Positions 17,314 to 26,217 of a stretch of 64,000 nucleotides of DNA are shown in pieces. The stretch spans positions 186,001 through 250,000 of the forward strand of contig FUZM01000001.1 of assembly GCA_900167925.1 (NCBI GenBank), given 5' to 3'. Positions within the stretch are counted from its first letter, which is position 1, and each line of letters opens with the position of its first letter. Under the pieces are notes generated by a model. The model was not told the DNA's origin and searched no databases. It saw only the letters and a program-made list of their open reading frames with translations. Source of the DNA: Bacteroidales bacterium WCE2008. Lineage in GTDB: Bacteria; Bacteroidota; Bacteroidia; Bacteroidales; UBA932. The position numbers and the translations under genes were made by a program.

Positions 17314-19260
17314 ATGGCCGATAAATTAATATCAAAGATTCCTGACGGACCTTTGGCCGAAAAATGGACCAAGAGAAAGTCAGAAATCCGTCTTGTTAGT
17401 CCTAACAACAAAAGGAAACTTGAAATCATCGTTGTCGGTACCGGTCTCGGCGGAGCGTCTGCAGCTGCTTCCCTCGGTGAACTCGGATACAATGTGAAAG
17501 TTTTCTGCATCAGTGATTCCCCTCGTAGAGCGCACTCTATCGCAGCTCAGGGTGGTATTAATGCCGCAAAGAACTACCAGAACGACAATGACTCAGTCTA
17601 TCGTCTTTTCTATGACACTATCAAAGGTGGTGACTATCGTGCACGCGAGGCAAACGTTTATCGTCTTGCAGAGGTAAGTGCAGCCATCATCGACCAGTGC
17701 GTAGCCCAGGGTATTCCTTTTGCACGTGAATACGGCGGTTATCTTGCCAACCGTTCATTCGGTGGTGTGCAGGTAAGCCGTACTTTCTATGCAAGAGGAC
17801 AAACCGGACAGCAGCTTCTTCTCGGCGCTTATGCTTCTCTCAATAAGGAGATTGCAGCTGGTACCGTAAAGAGCTATCCTCGTCATGAGATGCTCGACCT
17901 CGTGCTTGTAAACGGTCAGGCAAAGGGTATCATCGCCCGTAACCTCGTTACCGGTAAGCTTGAGAGATTCGGAGCCCATGCTGTCGTAATCGCTACCGGT
18001 GGTTATGGAAATACTTATTTCCTTTCAACCAATGCAATGAACTCAAATGGTTCAGCTGCATGGCAGTGCTATAAGAAAGGCGCATATTTCGCAAACCCTT
18101 GCTTCGCTCAGATCCATCCTACCTGTATTCCGGTTCATGGTGACCAGCAGTGCAAGCTTACCCTTATGTCAGAGTCTCTCCGTAATGACGGACGTATCTG
18201 GGTACCTAAGAAGCTTGAGGACGTAGAAAAGCTCCGCAAGCGTCAGATCAAGGCTTCCCAGATTCCTGAAGAGGATCGCGACTACTATCTCGAGCGCCGT
18301 TACCCTGCATTCGGTAACCTCGTGCCTCGTGACGTAGCCTCCCGTGCAGCCAAGGAAAGATGCGACGCCGGTTTCGGTGTGAATGAAACTGGACTTGCCG
18401 TATTCCTTGATTTCGCTGACGCTATCAAGAGACTCGGCCACCAGAGAGTTGCCGAGCGTTACGGAAACCTGTTCGAGATGTATGAAAAGATCACTGCTTC
18501 TTCTCCATGGGAAGAGCCAATGATGATCTATCCTGCAATCCACTATACCATGGGAGGTATATGGGTAGACTATGATCTCCAGACTACCGTTCCTGGTCTT
18601 TATGCTATCGGTGAAGCCAACTTCTCCGATCATGGCGGTAACCGTCTTGGTGCATCTGCCCTCATGCAGGGACTTGCCGATGGTTATTTCGTTCTTCCTG
18701 TCACAATCGGTGACTACCTTTCACACAAGTTTGCAGAGCCTAAGACCGATGTCAACACTCCAGAGTTTGACGAGGCTGAGAAGGCTATCCAGGAGCGCAT
18801 AGACAAGCTCTTTGCTATCAAGGGTAAGCAGACTGTGGATTCTCTCCATAAGAAACTCGGAAACATCATGTGGGAGTATGTAGGTATGGCACGTAACGAA
18901 GAAGGACTTAAGAAAGCTATTGCTGAAATCAAGGAGCTTAAGAAGGTCTTCTGGTCAGACGTATGCGTACCTGGCACCCAGTATGAGTTTAACCAGGAAC
19001 TCGAGAAGGCGCTCCGTCTTGCCGACTTCCTCGAAATCGGAGAACTTATGGCACGTGACGCCCTTAACCGTAACGAGTCTTGCGGTGGTCATTTCAGACT
19101 TGAAAGCCAGACTCCGGAAGGCGAGGCTAAGCGTGATGATGAAAACTATATGTATGTAGCCGCTTGGGAGTACAAGGGTGAGGACGTTGAGCCTGAACTC
19201 CATAAGGAACCTCTCAAATACGAGTACATCAAGGTAGCTACCAGAAACTATAAAGACTAA
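17314..19260 (+). CDS. frdA: Fumarate reductase/succinate dehydrogenase flavoprotein subunit
   Basis: 648 residues, the longer Bacteroidota form of the subunit. FAD-binding GTGLGGAS (42-49), the histidine for covalent FAD in [11 protein letters not shown] (71-81), and the active-site region with HPTCIP and the conserved arginine near [10 protein letters not shown]. Catalyses fumarate to succinate at the inner face of the membrane in anaerobic respiration. In other Bacteroidales a cytochrome b subunit gene precedes it; here the upstream gene is ruvB and only 124 bp are between. frdB follows after 4 nt. Confidence 0.95.
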   Translation: MADKLISKIPDGPLAEKWTKRKSEIRLVSPNNKRKLEIIVVGTGLGGASAAASLGELGYNVKVFCISDSPRRAHSIAAQGGINAAKNYQNDNDSVYRLFYDTIKGGDYRAREANVYRLAEVSAAIIDQCVAQGIPFAREYGGYLANRSFGGVQVSRTFYARGQTGQQLLLGAYASLNKEIAAGTVKSYPRHEMLDLVLVNGQAKGIIARNLVTGKLERFGAHAVVIATGGYGNTYFLSTNAMNSNGSAAWQCYKKGAYFANPCFAQIHPTCIPVHGDQQCKLTLMSESLRNDGRIWVPKKLEDVEKLRKRQIKASQIPEEDRDYYLERRYPAFGNLVPRDVASRAAKERCDAGFGVNETGLAVFLDFADAIKRLGHQRVAERYGNLFEMYEKITASSPWEEPMMIYPAIHYTMGGIWVDYDLQTTVPGLYAIGEANFSDHGGNRLGASALMQGLADGYFVLPVTIGDYLSHKFAEPKTDVNTPEFDEAEKAIQERIDKLFAIKGKQTVDSLHKKLGNIMWEYVGMARNEEGLKKAIAEIKELKKVFWSDVCVPGTQYEFNQELEKALRLADFLEIGELMARDALNRNESCGGHFRLESQTPEGEAKRDDENYMYVAAWEYKGEDVEPELHKEPLKYEYIKVATRNYKD

Positions 19261-19264
19261 AGGT

Positions 19265-20044
19265 ATGGAATTCAATTTAAAGATATGGCGTCAGAAAAAC
19301 GCCAAAGCCCAGGGACATTTTGAGACTTATCATATCTCTGGTATTGAAGAGGATGCCTCTTTCCTTGAGATGCTTGATATCCTCAATGAGCAGCTTATCA
19401 GGGAAGGTAATGATCCGGTAGCTGTAGAAAAAGGCTGCAAGAGCAGCGGCCCTGTATCCTTCGACCATGACTGTCGCGAGGGTATCTGCGGCGCATGTTC
19501 TCTCTATATCGACGGCCGTGCGCACGGTCCGGACAACCATGTGACAACCTGCCAGCTTTTCATGCGTCACTTCAAGGACGGCGCTACAATTACTGTAGAA
19601 CCATGGAGAAGCTCCGGTTTCCCTGTCATCAAAGACCTTGTCGTAGATCGTTCAGCATTCGATAAGATCCTTCAGGCCGGCGGATTCATCTCCGTACGTA
19701 CCGGTTCAGCCCAGGATGCCAACAATATCCTTATTCCTCACGACGATGCCGAGAAGAGTATGGACGCTGCTGCATGCGTAGGTTGCGGCGCTTGCGTTGC
19801 TACCTGTAAGAATGGATCTGCAATGCTCTTCGTTGCTGCAAGGGTCAGCTCCCTCGCTCTTCTTCCTCAGGGTAAGCCTGAGTCAGCAAGACGTGCAAGA
19901 GCTATGGTTGCAAAGATGGACGAGCTCGGATTCGGTAACTGTACCAACACCAGAGCATGCGAAATGGAGTGCCCTAAGGGTATCTCCGTTGACCACATCG
20001 CCCGTCTCAACAGAGAGTTCCTCAAAGCTAAGTTCAGTCAGTAA
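19265..20044 (+). CDS. frdB: Fumarate reductase/succinate dehydrogenase iron-sulfur subunit
   Basis: 259 residues. A 2Fe-2S ferredoxin domain with [10 protein letters not shown] (70-79) plus Cys96, then 4Fe-4S and 3Fe-4S sites in [11 protein letters not shown] (about 166-176) and [14 protein letters not shown] (about 222-235). Passes electrons between the quinone-binding membrane subunit and FrdA. It lies 4 nt after frdA and is followed by a strong hairpin. The membrane anchor needed to complete the complex is absent from the window. Confidence 0.95.
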   Translation: MEFNLKIWRQKNAKAQGHFETYHISGIEEDASFLEMLDILNEQLIREGNDPVAVEKGCKSSGPVSFDHDCREGICGACSLYIDGRAHGPDNHVTTCQLFMRHFKDGATITVEPWRSSGFPVIKDLVVDRSAFDKILQAGGFISVRTGSAQDANNILIPHDDAEKSMDAAACVGCGACVATCKNGSAMLFVAARVSSLALLPQGKPESARRARAMVAKMDELGFGNCTNTRACEMECPKGISVDHIARLNREFLKAKFSQ

Positions 20045-20062
20045 TCTAACCCTCATATTACG

Positions 20063-20092
20063 ATTAAAGCCAGCTTTTCAGCTGGCTTTAAT
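20063..20092. terminator. Bidirectional terminator between frdB and hflX
   Basis: Perfect 12-bp arms ATTAAAGCCAGC and GCTGGCTTTAAT with a 6-nt loop, 18 nt after frdB. The A/T-rich ends on both sides let it serve the convergent hflX as well. Confidence 0.8.
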
Positions 20093-20121
20093 TTATTTAT
20101 ATTAACTTAACCTAAATTATC

Positions 20122-21306
20122 TTACCAAAGGAAATTATTGAATGGATAGCGTCCTGCGTGGATTTCTGCCACCATCTTGTATATATCATTTCTCAGTTTT
20201 TCGATACCAATCTTCTCTTTTGCCGAGATGAATATACATGGGGTTTTCTCCTGTGCGATCCAGCTGTTCTTGAGCTCTTCGAGGGTCCTGTTGTTCTTGT
20301 TTTTCGGCTCCAGCGAGAACTCGTCATACTCCTTATACTCGTAAGCATCGATTTTGTTGAAGATGACATAAATCGGCTTGTTGCTTGCTCCGATATCTTT
20401 CAGGGTCTTTTCCACGATTTCCATCTGTTCCTCAAAATCAGGCGCTGAGATGTCGACTACATGGACAAGTATATCTGCCTCCCGGACCTCGTCCAAAGTG
20501 CTCTTGAAGGCCTCGATAAGCTGCGTAGGAAGCTTTCTTATGAATCCTACGGTATCGCTCAGCAAGAAAGGCACGTTTTCTATCACAACCTTCCTTACCG
20601 TAGTGTCCAAAGTCGCGAAAAGCTTGTTCTCCGCAAAAACGTCACTTTTGGCCAGCAGATTCATCAAAGTGCTTTTACCTACGTTGGTATAGCCTACCAG
20701 CGAAAGTCTCACCAGAGAGCCTCTATTGCCCCTTTGCGTGGCCATTTGCCTGTCGACTTTCTTCAGCTGTTCCTTCAGGCGGTTGATACGGTCCTTTACG
20801 ATACGTCTGTCGACCTCTATCTGGGTCTCACCCATACCTCCTCTGGTACCATGTCCACCCCTCTGTCTTTCAAGGTGGGTCCACATGCCTGCCAGTCTCG
20901 GAAGAAGATAATTATATCTCGCCAGCTCCACCTGCATCTTAGCATATGAAGTCTGGGCCCGCTGGGCAAATATCTCCAGGATCAGGCTGGTCCTGTCTAT
21001 AACCTTGCAGGTCTTAATTACTTTCTCTATGTTCCTCTGCTGGATGCCTGAGAGTTCATCGTCGAAAATGACATAATCCACCTCATTTTCCTCGCAATAA
21101 TCCGCCACTTCCTGAAGTTTTCCGCTGCGGATATAAGTAGAACTCTCCGGTCTGTCCAGCCTCTGGACAAACTTCTTGTCACCTACAGCCCCCGCTGTCT
21201 CAGCTAGGAACTGCAGTTCGTCGAGGTATTCATTGACTTTCCTTTCGTCTTCTCCGTCTTTGATTATACCTACGAATACTGCTTTTTCTATCTTTTTTTC
21301 TTCCAT
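20122..21306 (-). CDS. hflX: Ribosome-associated GTPase HflX
   Basis: 394 residues from the ATG at 21306 (MEEKKIEKAVFVG). The upstream in-frame ATG at 21333 lies inside the preceding terminator hairpin and is rejected. HflX N-terminal domain with the glycine-rich linker QRGGHGTRGGMGETQ (about 149-163), then G1 GYTNVGKST (205-213), G3 DTVGFI and G4 NKID. HflX splits stalled 70S ribosomes under stress. Monocistronic on the minus strand after the TonB pair. Confidence 0.94.
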   Translation of the reverse strand: MEEKKIEKAVFVGIIKDGEDERKVNEYLDELQFLAETAGAVGDKKFVQRLDRPESSTYIRSGKLQEVADYCEENEVDYVIFDDELSGIQQRNIEKVIKTCKVIDRTSLILEIFAQRAQTSYAKMQVELARYNYLLPRLAGMWTHLERQRGGHGTRGGMGETQIEVDRRIVKDRINRLKEQLKKVDRQMATQRGNRGSLVRLSLVGYTNVGKSTLMNLLAKSDVFAENKLFATLDTTVRKVVIENVPFLLSDTVGFIRKLPTQLIEAFKSTLDEVREADILVHVVDISAPDFEEQMEIVEKTLKDIGASNKPIYVIFNKIDAYEYKEYDEFSLEPKNKNNRTLEELKNSWIAQEKTPCIFISAKEKIGIEKLRNDIYKMVAEIHAGRYPFNNFLW

Positions 21307-21316
21307 GTTTCTTATC

Positions 21317-21346
21317 AAAAAAAGGCTGGCCATTATTGGTCAGCCT
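21317..21346 (-). terminator. Rho-independent terminator after the TonB-family genes
   Basis: 10-bp stem AGGCTGGCCA / TGGTCAGCCT (one G-U) with a 4-nt loop, followed on the minus strand by seven T (21317-21323). Ends the two-gene TonB run and overlaps the false upstream start of hflX. Confidence 0.85.
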
Positions 21347-21365
21347 ATCTTTAAAGTCTTTTGCT

Positions 21366-22052
21366 TTATCGGAGCTGGAAGATAACCGGGAAGGTATAAG
21401 TTACCTTGACTGCACGGTCTCTCTGCTTACCAGGAGTCCACTTAGGAGAGCTTGAGACAACACGCATAGCCTCTTTGTCGAGTGCTGGATCCACTCCACG
21501 GAGAACTTTTACATTGGATACGGAACCGTCTGCATTTACAGTAAACTGAAGCATTACACGGCCCTGAACTCCATTCTCTTTTGCAATTTCAGGATATACG
21601 AGTCTCTGGTTCACCCATTTCGAGAACTCATTGGCATCACCTCCATTAAATTTAGGCTTGTTTTCAACGAGCTGGAAAGGAATAGCTTCCTCCTCGATAA
21701 CCTCTTCCTGGACCTCTTCGACATAGTCCATAATCTCGACACCGGTGTTATCGTCATCAAGGCTCTGGAACATATCGTCGACCTGGATATCGTCGGTCAC
21801 GATCTCGATCTGGTCAGAAAGAACAGGGATTTTCGGAGCTGCTTCTGGAGGTGGAGGAGTTGACTCTGTAATTGGAACAATTTCTTCCTCTATGATGACA
21901 GTGTTGTCTGCCTCAAGAGTTGACTCCTTTTTCTCTTTAGAAGTATACTCAAATGCTCCCCAAACTACGAGAAGAGCTGCCACAAGACCGATTTCCGCGA
22001 AAAACAGCTTTTTGTTTTCGAGGTTGGCCTTTGCTGATTTTTTTACTTCCAT
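21366..22052 (-). CDS. TonB-family energy transducer
   Basis: 228 residues. Cytoplasmic N-terminus (MEVKKSAKANLENKKLFF), one membrane helix (about 21-37), a Pro/acid-rich periplasmic linker (TESTPPPPEAAPKIP, then runs of Glu/Asp) and a C-terminal TonB domain with EFSKWVNQRLVYPEIA, GVQGRVMLQFTV and the closing KVTYTFPVIFQLR. It couples proton-motive force to TonB-dependent outer-membrane transporters. Close paralogue of the gene immediately upstream, from which it is 87 bp away. ExbB/ExbD are not adjacent. Confidence 0.9.
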   Translation of the reverse strand: MEVKKSAKANLENKKLFFAEIGLVAALLVVWGAFEYTSKEKKESTLEADNTVIIEEEIVPITESTPPPPEAAPKIPVLSDQIEIVTDDIQVDDMFQSLDDDNTGVEIMDYVEEVQEEVIEEEAIPFQLVENKPKFNGGDANEFSKWVNQRLVYPEIAKENGVQGRVMLQFTVNADGSVSNVKVLRGVDPALDKEAMRVVSSSPKWTPGKQRDRAVKVTYTFPVIFQLR

Positions 22053-22139
22053 TGTAAAAATTATTAATTTCGGTTTGCGGGGTAAAGGTACAAACTTTTT
22101 GTAATTAACCCAAATATATGGGAATTTAGTTTACTTTTT

Positions 22140-22832
22140 TTAGCGTAGTCTGAAGATTACGGGGAAGGTATAATTCACTCTTACCGTTCTGTCACGCTGC
22201 TTTCCGGGAGTCCATTGAGGAGAAGTTGATACTACTCTCAAGGCCTCTTTGTCCAGTAAACTGTTGTTAGAACTTCTCAAAACCTTTATGTTTGTCAACT
22301 TGCCATCTTTTTCGATAGTAAATCCTATCAAGACTCTTCCTTCGACATGGTTTTGGATAGCCTCTTCCGGATATACAATCCGTTTGTTTACCCATTTAGA
22401 GAATTCATTTGCATCTGCTCCCTGGAAAAGAGGTTTTTCTTCTGCCAGATTGATCGGGATAGCTTCCTCTTCGATGATTTCTTCTTCTACTTCTTCATAG
22501 TAATCATCGATTTCTACTCCAAGCCTTGGATCATCTTCGAGCGAAAGGAACAGGTCATCTACATCAATATCGTTGTCCACGATATCTATGATTTCAGAGA
22601 TTACCGGCAGTTTCGGTGCCGTTTCGGGAGGTGGTGGTTCTACCTGGGTGATCGGAACTGTCTCAATCACTTCTTCAGGTCTTTCCACAATTACGTTTTG
22701 ACTGGATTTTTTGATTTTTGAATTCTGCTCTATCGCGGCCCAGAATACGAGCAAGGCGATAGCAAGACCGACTTCTGCGAACAACAATTTCTTGTTTTCG
22801 AGATTGGCCTTAACGGTCTTTTTAATCTCCAT
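22140..22832 (-). CDS. TonB-family energy transducer (paralogue)
   Basis: 230 residues with the same plan as its neighbour: basic N-terminus MEIKKTVKANLENKKLLFAE, one membrane helix (21-37), linker with VEPPPPETAPKLP and acidic stretches, TonB C-terminal domain (EFSKWVNKRIVYPEEA, VEGRVLIGFTI, VNYTFPVIFRLR). The two genes are a tandem duplication that has diverged mainly in the acidic linker and inner TonB loops, so they may serve different transporter sets. Confidence 0.9.
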   Translation of the reverse strand: MEIKKTVKANLENKKLLFAEVGLAIALLVFWAAIEQNSKIKKSSQNVIVERPEEVIETVPITQVEPPPPETAPKLPVISEIIDIVDNDIDVDDLFLSLEDDPRLGVEIDDYYEEVEEEIIEEEAIPINLAEEKPLFQGADANEFSKWVNKRIVYPEEAIQNHVEGRVLIGFTIEKDGKLTNIKVLRSSNNSLLDKEALRVVSTSPQWTPGKQRDRTVRVNYTFPVIFRLR

Positions 22833-22945
22833 AGTTAACGTTACGATGTGGTTTGCGTCTGAAATATAGAACTTTTTTTCCTTATTTCCTACTAATTCGA
22901 TTATTAGTTGTAATTTTGCAGTTGATTATAAACCTAAGCATTTGT

Positions 22946-23368
22946 ATGGTAAGATATTTTTTCGAAGATACTGATTTTGTTTTCAAGCCTAAGAAAATCA
23001 ATAACTTATGGCTTAAGACAGTTGCAGAGAGCGAAGTTAAGAAAATAGGTCAGGTAAACATTATTTTCTGCTCCGACAATTACATTCTCGACATCAACCA
23101 GAAATACCTTCAGCACGATTATTTTACAGATATCATAACATTCGATTACTGCGAAAACGATATCCTCTCAGGAGATCTTTTTATAAGCGTCGATTCTGTC
23201 AGGGAAAACGCTGTTTTCTATAAGACCGAGTTCACTGATGAACTCAACAGGGTTATCGTGCATGGACTTCTGCATCTTATCGGATACGACGACCATTCAG
23301 ATGAAGATATCAAAATGATGCGCTCTAAAGAGAATTATTATCTCGAGCTCAGAAAATCCCTCGTTTAA
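22946..23368 (+). CDS. ybeY: Endoribonuclease YbeY, 16S rRNA 3'-end maturation
   Basis: 140 residues from the ATG at 22946 (MVRYFFEDTDF). The open frame extends 31 codons upstream with a hydrophobic non-conserved stretch, judged not part of the protein. The metal-binding signature HGLLHLIGYDDHSDED is at about 106-121 and NQKYLQHDYFTDIITFDY is the conserved core. It processes rRNA and takes part in ribosome quality control. Its stop overlaps the mnmG start (TAATG), so the two are coupled. Confidence 0.93.
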   Translation: MVRYFFEDTDFVFKPKKINNLWLKTVAESEVKKIGQVNIIFCSDNYILDINQKYLQHDYFTDIITFDYCENDILSGDLFISVDSVRENAVFYKTEFTDELNRVIVHGLLHLIGYDDHSDEDIKMMRSKENYYLELRKSLV

Positions 23369-25260
23369 TGAACACTTACTCCGATTCTTTCGATATAATC
23401 GTCATCGGTGGAGGACATGCCGGCTGCGAAGCCGCGATGGCCGCCGCTAACATGGGATCGAAAGTCCTCCTCATATCAGCCGATCTCAGCACTCTTGCCA
23501 AGATGTCCTGCAACCCGGCCGTTGGTGGAATTGCCAAAGGTCAGATCGTCCGGGAGATCGACGCGCTCGGCGGATACATGGGAATCGTTACCGACCGCTC
23601 GACCCTTCAGTTCCGGATGCTCAATAAGTCAAAGGGCCCGGCAATGTGGAGTCCGAGGGCTCAGTGCGATAAACTGCAGTTTTCCCGTACCTGGTATGAG
23701 ATTCTTCTAAGTAATTCAAACTTAAGTATTTACGCTGATTTTGCCGCTTCTTTCCTCTTTGAGAATTCAAAAATTGCGGCAGTCAAGACAATTACCGGAG
23801 CAATTTTCAAGTGTAAAGCAGTAATACTCACCGCCGGAACCTTCCTGAACGGCCGGCTCTTCATCGGAAGCAACGACTTTGAGGGTGGCCGCATCGGAGA
23901 GAAATCTTCTTACGGAATTTCCGACCAGCTTAAAGAAGCCGGAATTCCGACCGGGCGCATGAAGACCGGAACTCCTCCGAGAATCGACATCCGTTCCGTC
24001 GATCTCGACTCTCTTCCTCAGCAGGCCGGAGACGAACAGCCAGATAAATTCTCATATCTTCCGGAGCCTTCGCAGATCCAGAAGAAGGGATCGCAGCATC
24101 CATGCTACATTCTCCATACCAACGACGAGGTTCATGAAATCCTTCGTTCGGGTTTTTCCCAGTCTCCTCTTTTTTCCGGTAAAATCACCGGAATCGGACC
24201 AAGGTATTGTCCGAGTATCGAGGATAAATTGAGGACCTTCCCGGAGAATCATGCGCACCAGCTCTTCCTCGAACCGGAGGGTGTTGGCCGCTACGAATAC
24301 TATCTCCAGGGCTTCTCTTCATCCCTTCCGCTGCAGGTCCAGCTTGACGCGATGCATAAGATCAAAGGCCTCGAAAATGCCGTTATTTTCAAGCCGGCCT
24401 ATGCCGTCGAATACGACTTTTTCGACCCTTCATATCTCAAATATTCCCTCGAATCTAAGGTCATCGAAAACCTCTTCCTCGCCGGTCAGGTCAACGGAAC
24501 TACAGGTTATGAAGAAGCCGGCGCCCAAGGTATAATCGCTGGTATCAACGCTCATCTCAAAGTCGCTGAAAAGGATCCTTTCATCCTCGGAAGAGACCAG
24601 GCATACATCGGAGTTCTGATTGACGACCTCATTACAAAAGGTGTTGATGAGCCTTATAGGATGTTCACTTCAAGGGCTGAATACAGGATCCTGCTTCGTC
24701 AGGATAACGCTGATTTCCGTCTCACGGAACTCTCCTATAAGATCGGTCTTGCTGACGAAAATCGCTACAATCTGACCTGTGAGAAGTATGAGGCAGCCGA
24801 TTCTTTAAGGCGGTTTGCCGCCGATTATAAGGTCAAGCCTGCCGTTATCAATGGATATCTTGAGTCTGTTTCTTCTGCCCCGCTGAGCGAATCCAAACGT
24901 CTTGAGGACATCGTTTCTAGGCCAAATGTCAACCTTTATGACGTACTCAAAATTGTTCCACATGGAACATTTAAGGAAAATTCATCGGAAAATTTCGTCC
25001 GTGAGGTTGCCGATTCTGTCGAGATTTCCATAAAATATGACGGATATATTCGCCGCGAAAAACAGCTCGCTGACAAGATGCTTAGGCTTGAACATCTTAG
25101 AATTCCTGCTAATTTTGACTTCGATCATATCTCCGGCTTGACTATCGAATGTCGTCAGAAACTGAAAAAATATAAGCCTGAGACACTCGCCCAGGCTTCC
25201 AGAATTTCCGGCGTTTCGCCGTCCGATATTTCGATTATGCTACTCTACTTTGGAAGATAA
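23368..25260 (+). CDS. mnmG: tRNA uridine-34 carboxymethylaminomethyl modification enzyme MnmG (GidA)
   Basis: 630 residues. FAD-binding GGGHAGCEAA (14-23), the conserved CNPAVGGIAKG block, the catalytic-region motifs GTPPRID and the C-terminal MnmE-binding helices ending in SPSDISIMLLYFGR. With MnmE it modifies wobble U34 in several tRNAs. The gene carries a parS-like 16-mer at 24954-24969, which codes for part of IVPHGTF in a variable stretch of the protein. mnmG is often found near the chromosome origin. Overlaps ybeY at its start. Confidence 0.96.
   Translation: MNTYSDSFDIIVIGGGHAGCEAAMAAANMGSKVLLISADLSTLAKMSCNPAVGGIAKGQIVREIDALGGYMGIVTDRSTLQFRMLNKSKGPAMWSPRAQCDKLQFSRTWYEILLSNSNLSIYADFAASFLFENSKIAAVKTITGAIFKCKAVILTAGTFLNGRLFIGSNDFEGGRIGEKSSYGISDQLKEAGIPTGRMKTGTPPRIDIRSVDLDSLPQQAGDEQPDKFSYLPEPSQIQKKGSQHPCYILHTNDEVHEILRSGFSQSPLFSGKITGIGPRYCPSIEDKLRTFPENHAHQLFLEPEGVGRYEYYLQGFSSSLPLQVQLDAMHKIKGLENAVIFKPAYAVEYDFFDPSYLKYSLESKVIENLFLAGQVNGTTGYEEAGAQGIIAGINAHLKVAEKDPFILGRDQAYIGVLIDDLITKGVDEPYRMFTSRAEYRILLRQDNADFRLTELSYKIGLADENRYNLTCEKYEAADSLRRFAADYKVKPAVINGYLESVSSAPLSESKRLEDIVSRPNVNLYDVLKIVPHGTFKENSSENFVREVADSVEISIKYDGYIRREKQLADKMLRLEHLRIPANFDFDHISGLTIECRQKLKKYKPETLAQASRISGVSPSDISIMLLYFGR
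24954..24969. other. parS-like site 1 (inside mnmG)
   Basis: TGTTCCACATGGAACA. It has the parS arms TGTTnCA...TG-AACA of the ParB centromere (consensus TGTTnCACGTGAAACA) with the central G changed to A and a compensated arm base. The same sequence with shared flanks (AAAATTG before, TTT after) recurs at 25264. Confidence 0.5.
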
Positions 25261-25263
25261 AAT

Positions 25264-25279
25264 TGTTCCACATGGAACA
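25264..25279. other. parS-like site 2 (between mnmG and ruvA)
   Basis: Second exact copy of TGTTCCACATGGAACA, 310 bp after site 1, in the short gap between the convergent mnmG and ruvA stops. It could double as a weak bidirectional terminator (stem GTTCC/GGAAC, T-rich flank), but site 1 lies inside a coding region where a terminator would make no sense. Confidence 0.5.
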
Positions 25280-25281
25280 TT

Positions 25282-25869
25282 TTATAACTTTTTCAAAGCT
25301 GCTTTTATAAGATCCTCGACCTTTGCGTCGGGGTTCTTTTTTGCTATTTCCGGCAGAACTTTGCCGATATTCGCCTTGCTGAAACCGAGCATCACGAGGG
25401 CTGTAGTAGCTTCGTCCATGACTGGATTTGTAGCCATGCTGATAGCCGAAACAGACTCCACTCCTCCCCCTTTCAGTATCTTGTCCTTCAGCTCCAGGAT
25501 TACTCTCTGGGCGCTCTTTAGTCCGACTCCTTTCACGCTCTTGATCTTGTTGACGTCCTCTCCGATTATGGCGTTTCTGATCTCCTCATCGGTCAGTGAT
25601 GACAGCATCATCCTGGCAGTTCCGACGCCGATTCCGGAGACTCCGATCAGAAGCCTGAAGAGTTCTCTCTCGTCCTTTGTGGCGAATCCGTAGAATTGCT
25701 CGTCGTCCTCGCGGAGGTAATGATAAAGGTAGATTGTCGCTTCTGCCTTCCCCTGCAGGGCTTCGAAGCTCTGGAGAGAAATCATGATGTCGAAGCCAAA
25801 GCCGCCATTCTCAACGATAGCCTCAGCCGGACTTAGCTCTACTATTTTTCCTTTGATGTAGTCGAACAT
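25282..25869 (-). CDS. ruvA: Holliday-junction DNA-binding protein RuvA
   Basis: 195 residues. N-terminal OB fold (MFDYIKGKIVELSPAEAIVENGG), two helix-hairpin-helix motifs (LLIGVSGIGVGTARMML and IKSVKGVGLKSAQRVI) and a short C-terminal RuvB-binding helix set (ATTALVMLGFSKANI). It forms the tetramer that holds the junction open for RuvB, encoded at 16.1 kb. Transcribed from the divergent region that contains the structured GC-rich element. Confidence 0.95.
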   Translation of the reverse strand: MFDYIKGKIVELSPAEAIVENGGFGFDIMISLQSFEALQGKAEATIYLYHYLREDDEQFYGFATKDERELFRLLIGVSGIGVGTARMMLSSLTDEEIRNAIIGEDVNKIKSVKGVGLKSAQRVILELKDKILKGGGVESVSAISMATNPVMDEATTALVMLGFSKANIGKVLPEIAKKNPDAKVEDLIKAALKKL

Positions 25870-25936
25870 TATCTTATTGTTTTAGTCTTATCTATTTTGA
25901 ATTTTCTCTTAATTATTTGATTCGAATCTTTTGGGG

Positions 25937-26059
25937 AGGACGGGATATGGTCCCAGAAACCGTGGCCGCCCGCGGCCATCGTGAGCGGGAGGGGCCCAGC
26001 CGCTAGGCTGGGAGGGATAGGGCCGGAGGCCCGTAGTTTCTGGGACCATATCCCAGCCT
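25937..26059. repeat. GC-rich cruciform-like element: 19-bp outer stem with three inner hairpins
   Basis: Outer arms GGGATATGGTCCCAGAAAC (25942-25960) and GTTTCTGGGACCATATCCC (26036-26054) are perfectly complementary over 19 bp and extend by GGAGG/CCTCC beyond a 2-bp mismatch. Between them lie three further perfect inverted repeats: TGGCCGC/GCGGCCA (25963-25978), CCCAGCC/GGCTGGG with GCTA loop (25995-26012) and GGGCC/GGCCC with GGA loop (26020-26032). The element is far richer in GC than its flanks and is placed between divergent ruvA and sufS. It could be a structured RNA, a short non-autonomous mobile element, or a DNA cruciform. No family recognised. Confidence 0.75.
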
Positions 26060-26190
26060 CCCATATCGATAAATCTGAAAAATATTTAAGATTAATCAGA
26101 TTAAAGAAATCAAGGAACTCAATACACGTCAAAAGTGATTCGTTTATGCAAAAATATGTTAATTTGCAGTTAAATGAAAGATTAGTTTGC

Positions 26191-26198
26191 TAAATTTG
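26191..26198 (+). promoter_or_regulatory. Candidate sufS promoter -7 box
   Basis: TAAATTTG fits TAnnTTTG and lies 20 bp before the sufS ATG. A TTTG at 26163-26166 is 24 bp upstream, slightly far for a -33 element. Confidence 0.4.
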
Positions 26199-26217
26199 CA
26201 GTTTTCAAGAATACATT

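Noticed and set aside
21307..21333. hflX start at 21333
   Set aside because: That ATG is within the terminator hairpin of the TonB genes; the ATG at 21306 gives the family N-terminus.
25264..25279. Site 2 as only a terminator for mnmG/ruvA
   Set aside because: The identical 16-mer occurs inside mnmG coding sequence and a matching parS consensus lies in sufS, which fits a protein-binding site better.
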